Position numbers and translations under genes: made by a program. Positions 60,401-64,000 of a stretch of DNA of 64,000 bases are shown in pieces (within the stretch, counting starts at the first letter, position 1; every line of letters begins with the position of its first letter). The notes beneath the pieces were generated by a model. That model was given only the letters and a program-made list of their open reading frames with translations, did no database searches and was not told where the DNA came from. The DNA comes from Ectobius pallidus (Eukaryota > Arthropoda > Insecta > Blattodea > Ectobiidae): NCBI GenBank assembly GCA_964059195.1, contig CAXKWD010000001.1:119903751-119967750 (forward strand), written 5' to 3'.

Positions 60401-62326
60401 AGTTTTGCTGGCGTGGCCCCACACTGGGCTAGCATATGTTATGATGCTCCTAACCAATGCTTTGTAGATCGTTAAGGATGTACGAATGTTTAGTTTGGAA
60501 GTGTTGTTCAACAATGGGAATAGATTCCTTAATTGGGCATACGCCTTAGCTCGCAAGGAGTCTATATGTTTCCTGAATAGTAACTTTTGATCCAACACAC
60601 TCAAAATTGACTAGACTGTTTCGAAGCGGACTGCACAGAAAACAATCAACTCAATGATTAGAGTAATGAAAGGAAATTTTTCAGACATTACTTCCTCAAA
60701 GGCAATAGACAATTCCTAAGCAATCTAAAGGTAACTTATATTATCTATTTTATGGAACCCGGAGGTTGATTACCACGCAAATCCAAAATTAAAAATCCAA
60801 AATTAAAAAATACAAATTTCCAAAATTTATTTTATTCAAATGATTTCCTTCTTCCGTTCGATATAATTATATGTATTCCTCTATTTCACTCTCAACATTG
60901 CCAAAATTAAAAATCCAAATATCCAAAATTTAAAAAAGAAAAAAATAAAAAATCCAAAATTTAAAAAATTAAAAATCCAAAATTAAAAAATACAAATTTC
61001 CAAAATTAAAAAAAACAAAATTAAAAATTATAACATCCAAAAATCCAAAATTTAATAAATAATAAAATAAAAAATTGAAAAATCCAAAAATAAAAAATTT
61101 AAAAAGTCAAAAAATAAACAATTTAAAGATCGAAAATTTAAAAAATCCAAAATTAAAAATTCAAAGAACCAAAATTAAAAGTCAAAAATAAAAAATTAAA
61201 CAAGTCCAAAAACCCAATATTAAAAAGTCCAATAATGCAAAATTGAAAAAATCCAATAATAAAAAAATTGAAAAATTAAAAAAATAAAATAAAGTTTTAC
61301 TTCTGTCGCGTGCGTTCCACGCACTCTTTCTTTATTACTTTTATTTTTTATTATTACTATTATCACCATAGCTGGGCCTATGGCTATGGTTATGAAGAAA
61401 AAATCTGATCTAATACACTGTCATGACTTATCTACCCCTTGCAATTTCACATGTCCTATTCATACTTCAATACTTTACTTCCATTGCCTTACCTTCTTTA
61501 CAATAAAATGTTTGGCTAGAAATGATTTTAAGTTTAGTAGAAATTATTATTCATACACGGTACCTTCTGAGGTAGTCAGCTAAGGTCAACTCCTTTTTTC
61601 CCCAAACAACTCCAATTATAGAATGTGGAAATTTAAGCCTCTCTTCACATTCTTCGCTTATAGTCTTTTAGTTTAGAGATTTAAACTAAATTTCGAGGTT
61701 GGGGCAACGGCCATACCCTGCCCCTGGCCCCTTCCGGACGGCCATGAACACATGCGTTCTCAATTTCCATGCCACAAGAAAACTTGCACATTGTGCGCAA
61801 TTCCTTAATTATTAAAACTTGTTAGCCAATCTGAGAGAACGTTCATCTGATTGAAATCTGTATTAAGTCGTTTTCTAAGAAAAATGTTCTAGTATTACAT
61901 CTGTGTACACATTTCACTAAGAAATCTCTGCAACCCTCTAAGTACCAAGTGACATGCCATCATTGCATTGAGTAATTTTACGTTAAGTGTAACAATGCCA
62001 TAGTGTTTGCTTTCATCTTCCCATATGTATTGACTAGGTAGATTATAAATAGCTTATACTACTTTTAATTTCAAAGGATAAAAAGGTTGGCAGCCCTGTT
62101 TTAGCTAATTTAGATTAGTCTTACAATAGATCTAAAGGGAACACTGAGGATAGCTAGATTAAGTAAAGGCTTTCCTTTAGATTTGCACACGTCCATATAT
62201 TTTTTCTTTGTAAAGGTATTTATAAATTATCGAACATTTTTGCTTGGTTAGATTTACCTCTTCTCTCATAACGGGGTCCTTTGTCCTGTTGAGAAGCTTA
62301 TGTACCAAAACTGCAGTCCGATTTGC
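54289..62326 (-). CDS. Gustatory receptor locus B, three 3' exons (spliced span, partial)
   Basis: Three small exons on the - strand, 62258-62326, 57027-57116 and 54289-54447, are the counterparts of the shared exons of locus A, with identical lengths for the first two and phase 0 throughout. They join to ANRTAVLVHKLLNRTKDPVM and REE, then QLLHRKVQFTACGFFPLDF, then IVGAVTTYLIILIQFQ and a tail. This is the C-terminus of an insect gustatory receptor. The long first exon, with six or so membrane segments, is not in the window and should lie to the right. Introns are long and full of transposons. Whether this locus also has several first exons cannot be seen. Confidence 0.88.
54865..55718. mobile_element. 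hAT MITE, copy 2
   Basis: The ends CAGAGCCCAGATTCTGAT and ATTAGAATCCGGGACCTG are inverted. A perfect 8-bp duplication CTCATTAC flanks it (54857-54864, 55719-55726). It is 854 bp and the same family as 22713-23459, with about 100 bp more sequence. Confidence 0.92.
55872..56548 (+). mobile_element. Rearranged mariner relic
   Basis: The ends CGAGGGGTAATCCGAAAGTA and TACTTTCGGAATACCCCTCG are inverted repeats with TA at both sides. On the + strand 56321-56449 encodes the transposase C-terminus (FYHSGFFKLIARYGKCLNVA, GDYVEK, stop). On the - strand 56238-56309 reads ITKGSIQTILSDKLMFHKVC then ARWV, which is from the N-terminal half of the same protein. An internal inversion plus deletion is implied, and most of the catalytic domain is gone. 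Confidence 0.8.
57027..57116 (-). CDS. GR locus B exon 3
   Basis: The acceptor CATTGTTTCAG precedes and the donor GTAAGG follows. Thirty codons, phase 0: LQLFSLQLLHRKVQFTACGF then FPLDFTLLYS. Confidence 0.92.
57254..58527 (+). mobile_element. 1.27-kb TA-target element, copy 3
   Basis: Same family as 23570-24817 and 48121-49392, with TA at both ends (57252-57253, 58528-58529). It keeps the full set of CATGTGGATGAC-type words. It lies in an intron of GR locus B. Confidence 0.87.
58820..58960 (+). pseudogene. LINE reverse-transcriptase ORF, C-terminal relic
   Basis: Forty-six codons, LYNNLPKDLKELHTNVFKIK then LETWLLSNPFYNVNEF, followed by a stop. This is the typical C-terminus of insect non-LTR retrotransposon polyproteins (NLP...FK..L..WLL..PFY). 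Upstream frames are broken. It is a 5'-truncated copy. Confidence 0.7.
59080..59180 (+). repeat. 101-bp hairpin, 47-bp arms
   Basis: ATTAATATTAGAATAAAGTT and the following ATGACCATTGTAACGATAGG with TATTGTT pair back with the right arm around a loop of a few bases (GCTTG). Only three positions differ, and all three are G-U pairs in + strand RNA. It lies 120 bases downstream of the LINE relic. It could be a small foldback element or a precursor-like RNA hairpin. Confidence 0.7.
59181..60127. other. GR locus B intron, no gene recognised
   Basis: Contains a short repeat near 59423-59500 (three copies of ACCGTCACG-type words). The part next to 60128 is probably the 3' untranslated region of the LINE fragment. 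Confidence 0.4.
60128..60604 (-). pseudogene. Jockey-like LINE reverse-transcriptase, 5'-truncated
   Basis: 158 codons open to a stop at 60128. SIITYASPVWGHASKTHMSK then LQKLQNRVLY is the characteristic region downstream of the polymerase domain in Jockey-type elements, preceded by HIDSLRAKAYAQLRNLFPLL. The catalytic YADD region and endonuclease are absent; the copy begins abruptly near 60605, as 5'-truncated LINEs do. The frame is intact, so the insertion is fairly young. Confidence 0.85.
60779..61290. repeat. A-rich degenerate minisatellite, unit AAAAATCCAAAATT
   Basis: About 500 bp in which AAATCCAAAATT and shorter variants recur dozens of times, broken by one unrelated stretch (60841-60900). 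Codes for nothing. Confidence 0.9.
61291..62257. other. GR locus B intron, no feature recognised
   Basis: No exon-like block or repeat structure supported. Confidence 0.4.
62258..62326 (-). CDS. GR locus B exon 2
   Basis: The acceptor GTTGTTTCAG precedes and the donor GTAAAT follows. Twenty-three codons, phase 0: ANRTAVLVHKLLNRTKDPVM then REE. Same length and phase as 37282-37350. Confidence 0.92.
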
Positions 62327-62536
62327 CTGAAACAACAAGAATGTTGTCCAATGTTATTCATTTATTCAGAAAATAAATAAGATAGAAATTTTATAGCTTT
62401 CAGGAGGTATAATTTTTAGTCATTTGTATTATATATTTATATTATTGAAGTACTTATGTTCGAATTTTTTCTTTGTATTTAATATACGTTTCTTGTATTC
62501 ATGTATATCAGTTCTTTTTTAATTTATTATTAATCA

Positions 62537-62720
<184 letters not shown>

Positions 62721-62954
62721 ATTACGGAAGAGAAAAAAGAGAAAGGGTATATGTCAAGACAGCAATGAATAAGGAACCATAAGAAAGATAAAAAATGTCA
62801 GTAATAATACACGAATGAGATCAGTTTTTAATTTTTAATTTTTTTTTTTTTTTTAAGTTGAGCTATTGTTTCAGGAAAGAAATATACATCTTTATCTCCA
62901 AACTTATTACATAATTGAGGACTAACATCAAACATAAACGAAAACAAGAAAACT

Positions 62955-63060
62955 GCTACCGAGCGAGGTGGACTTGCATTCAGGAGGTCCCAGTTTCAAA
63001 TTCCGTGGCCGGCCAATTTGACGTGGTTTTTTTTTTCATGGTTTCATCCTCACCATTTCA
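62955..63060 (+). mobile_element. tRNA-derived SINE, truncated
   Basis: CTACCGAGCGAGGTGG, a TTGCATTCAGGAGGTCCCAG stretch and a B-box-like GTTTCAAATTCC form a tRNA-like head, followed by GGCCGGCC and a poly-T run. Confidence 0.55.
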
Positions 63061-64000
63061 ACCTGCATCATATCCATTTAAATTAATATCAGTTGAAATT
63101 TGCGCTATAAAATTCACCAATAACAGAAATAATTGACAATGAATAGTTCCATAGCCTAGTGTATAGACACAGATCTCGAACTCCTGATATGGCCTAGTAG
63201 CTAAAAGAAGTAGGCCTATAAACACAGCTGAATAAAAAAAAACTGCCATAGAATAAATATTAACATAGCAAATTGACTTGTACTGCATGGCATTCATTAA
63301 TAAATTAGATCTTTATAGTTCATATCCATCCATGTCACGAATTGTTCTTATCATCCGTTATCTTGAAACGCATGAAAGAAATAACTTGTACAGCACATAG
63401 CATGTAGGCCTACCTTGTGGAGTTTAATGCTACAAACATGGCTCACAGCGATGGATCATTATGATAGTGACAGCTTATCTGCTTTTAGAAACGGTATAAA
63501 TTTAACACGTAACTTGAAGCACCAAAAAGCTCTTAATTATTGTAATTTCTCATTTCCGGAACTCGAGGTCGTTGAACATGACAATTTTTTCTTTATTTCA
63601 TATTATTAGGGGGCAGATTTCTATGACCTAAAATACATTAAAATATGACTTTACCACTTACACATTGTGTATATTTTTTAAAGTTTCATTACAATTTATT
63701 TTATTAAAATATAATGTCAATTATTTAAGGGGAGATGGCACTTACCGCTAGCAAAATGAAAGAAAATATAGTGTATGTTCAAGAAGCCATAACTCAGGTG
63801 TTAACAGTCAGATTTAGTTGAATTTTTTTATGCTTTGCAAGAGCACTCTGCAGTTTAAAATAAGCAGAGAATGGTTGTTCTAGAACTCGCTGTTTGGTAG
63901 GAACGAACCCTAGCACAATCAGTCTAATATGTACAATATTACTGCACGAAAACTGCATGAAAACTGCACGAAAACTTCACGACTAAAAAAAAACAAATTT
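63061..64000. other. No gene recognised up to the window edge
   Basis: AT-rich; TAGGCCTA occurs twice. The first exon of GR locus B was looked for here and not found. Confidence 0.4.

Noticed and set aside
63058..63297. 79-codon hydrophobic frame on the - strand, considered as a GR first exon
   Set aside because: It has no GR motif, is far shorter than the 330 codons expected, and has no matching donor.

Overview
The window is eukaryotic nuclear DNA, almost certainly from an insect. It is AT-rich, its genes are split by long introns, nearly every gap holds transposon debris, and it carries gustatory-receptor (GR) exons of insect type. The palindrome TAGGCCTA recurs at least 16 times. Transposon density, large introns and a GR locus with several first exons fit a cockroach- or termite-like (Blattodea) genome; that placement is inference.

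Left part (1-17.9 kb, + strand): the six 3'-terminal coding exons of a sodium/proton antiporter of the NHA/SLC9B family (1848-17924). All six splice in phase and end in a stop codon followed by AATAAA. The 5' exons lie left of the window. Its largest intron holds a complete 9.2-kb LTR element on the - strand (5379-14622): two 969-bp LTRs that look identical by eye, a 4-bp target duplication, a tRNA-type primer site and a polypurine tract, but no recognisable gag-pol. It therefore looks like a large non-autonomous (LARD-type) element. Small MITEs and tRNA-derived SINEs fill the other introns.

Middle (18-27 kb): no host gene. A stack of nested DNA transposons occupies 22380-25852: a hAT-type element contains a second repeat, which contains both a hAT MITE and a 1.25-kb TA-target element. 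SINEs and hAT MITEs lie on both sides.

GR locus A (27162-46535, - strand): three intact, tandem, long first exons (45453-46535, 42069-43070, 38674-39720) plus a broken fourth (38128-38318) lie upstream of one set of three short 3' exons (37282-37350, 28114-28203, 27162-27230). All junctions are phase 0, so alternative first exons spliced to a common C-terminus are the simplest reading. The middle first exon is a chimera of its neighbours and sits at the junction of a recent 3.4-kb tandem duplication, the expected product of unequal crossing-over between the two flanking exons.

Right part (46.5-64 kb): repeats, followed by GR locus B (- strand). Its three 3' exons (62258-62326, 57027-57116, 54289-54447) match those of locus A in size and phase; its first exon must lie right of the window. 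Between and around them are two further copies of the TA-target element, a second hAT MITE, a rearranged mariner relic, two LINE reverse-transcriptase 3' fragments and a 101-bp hairpin whose arms pair completely as + strand RNA.

Two host functions are therefore visible: cation/proton exchange (NHA) and taste reception (two GR loci). They lie side by side with no evident functional link; transposons make up much of the rest.
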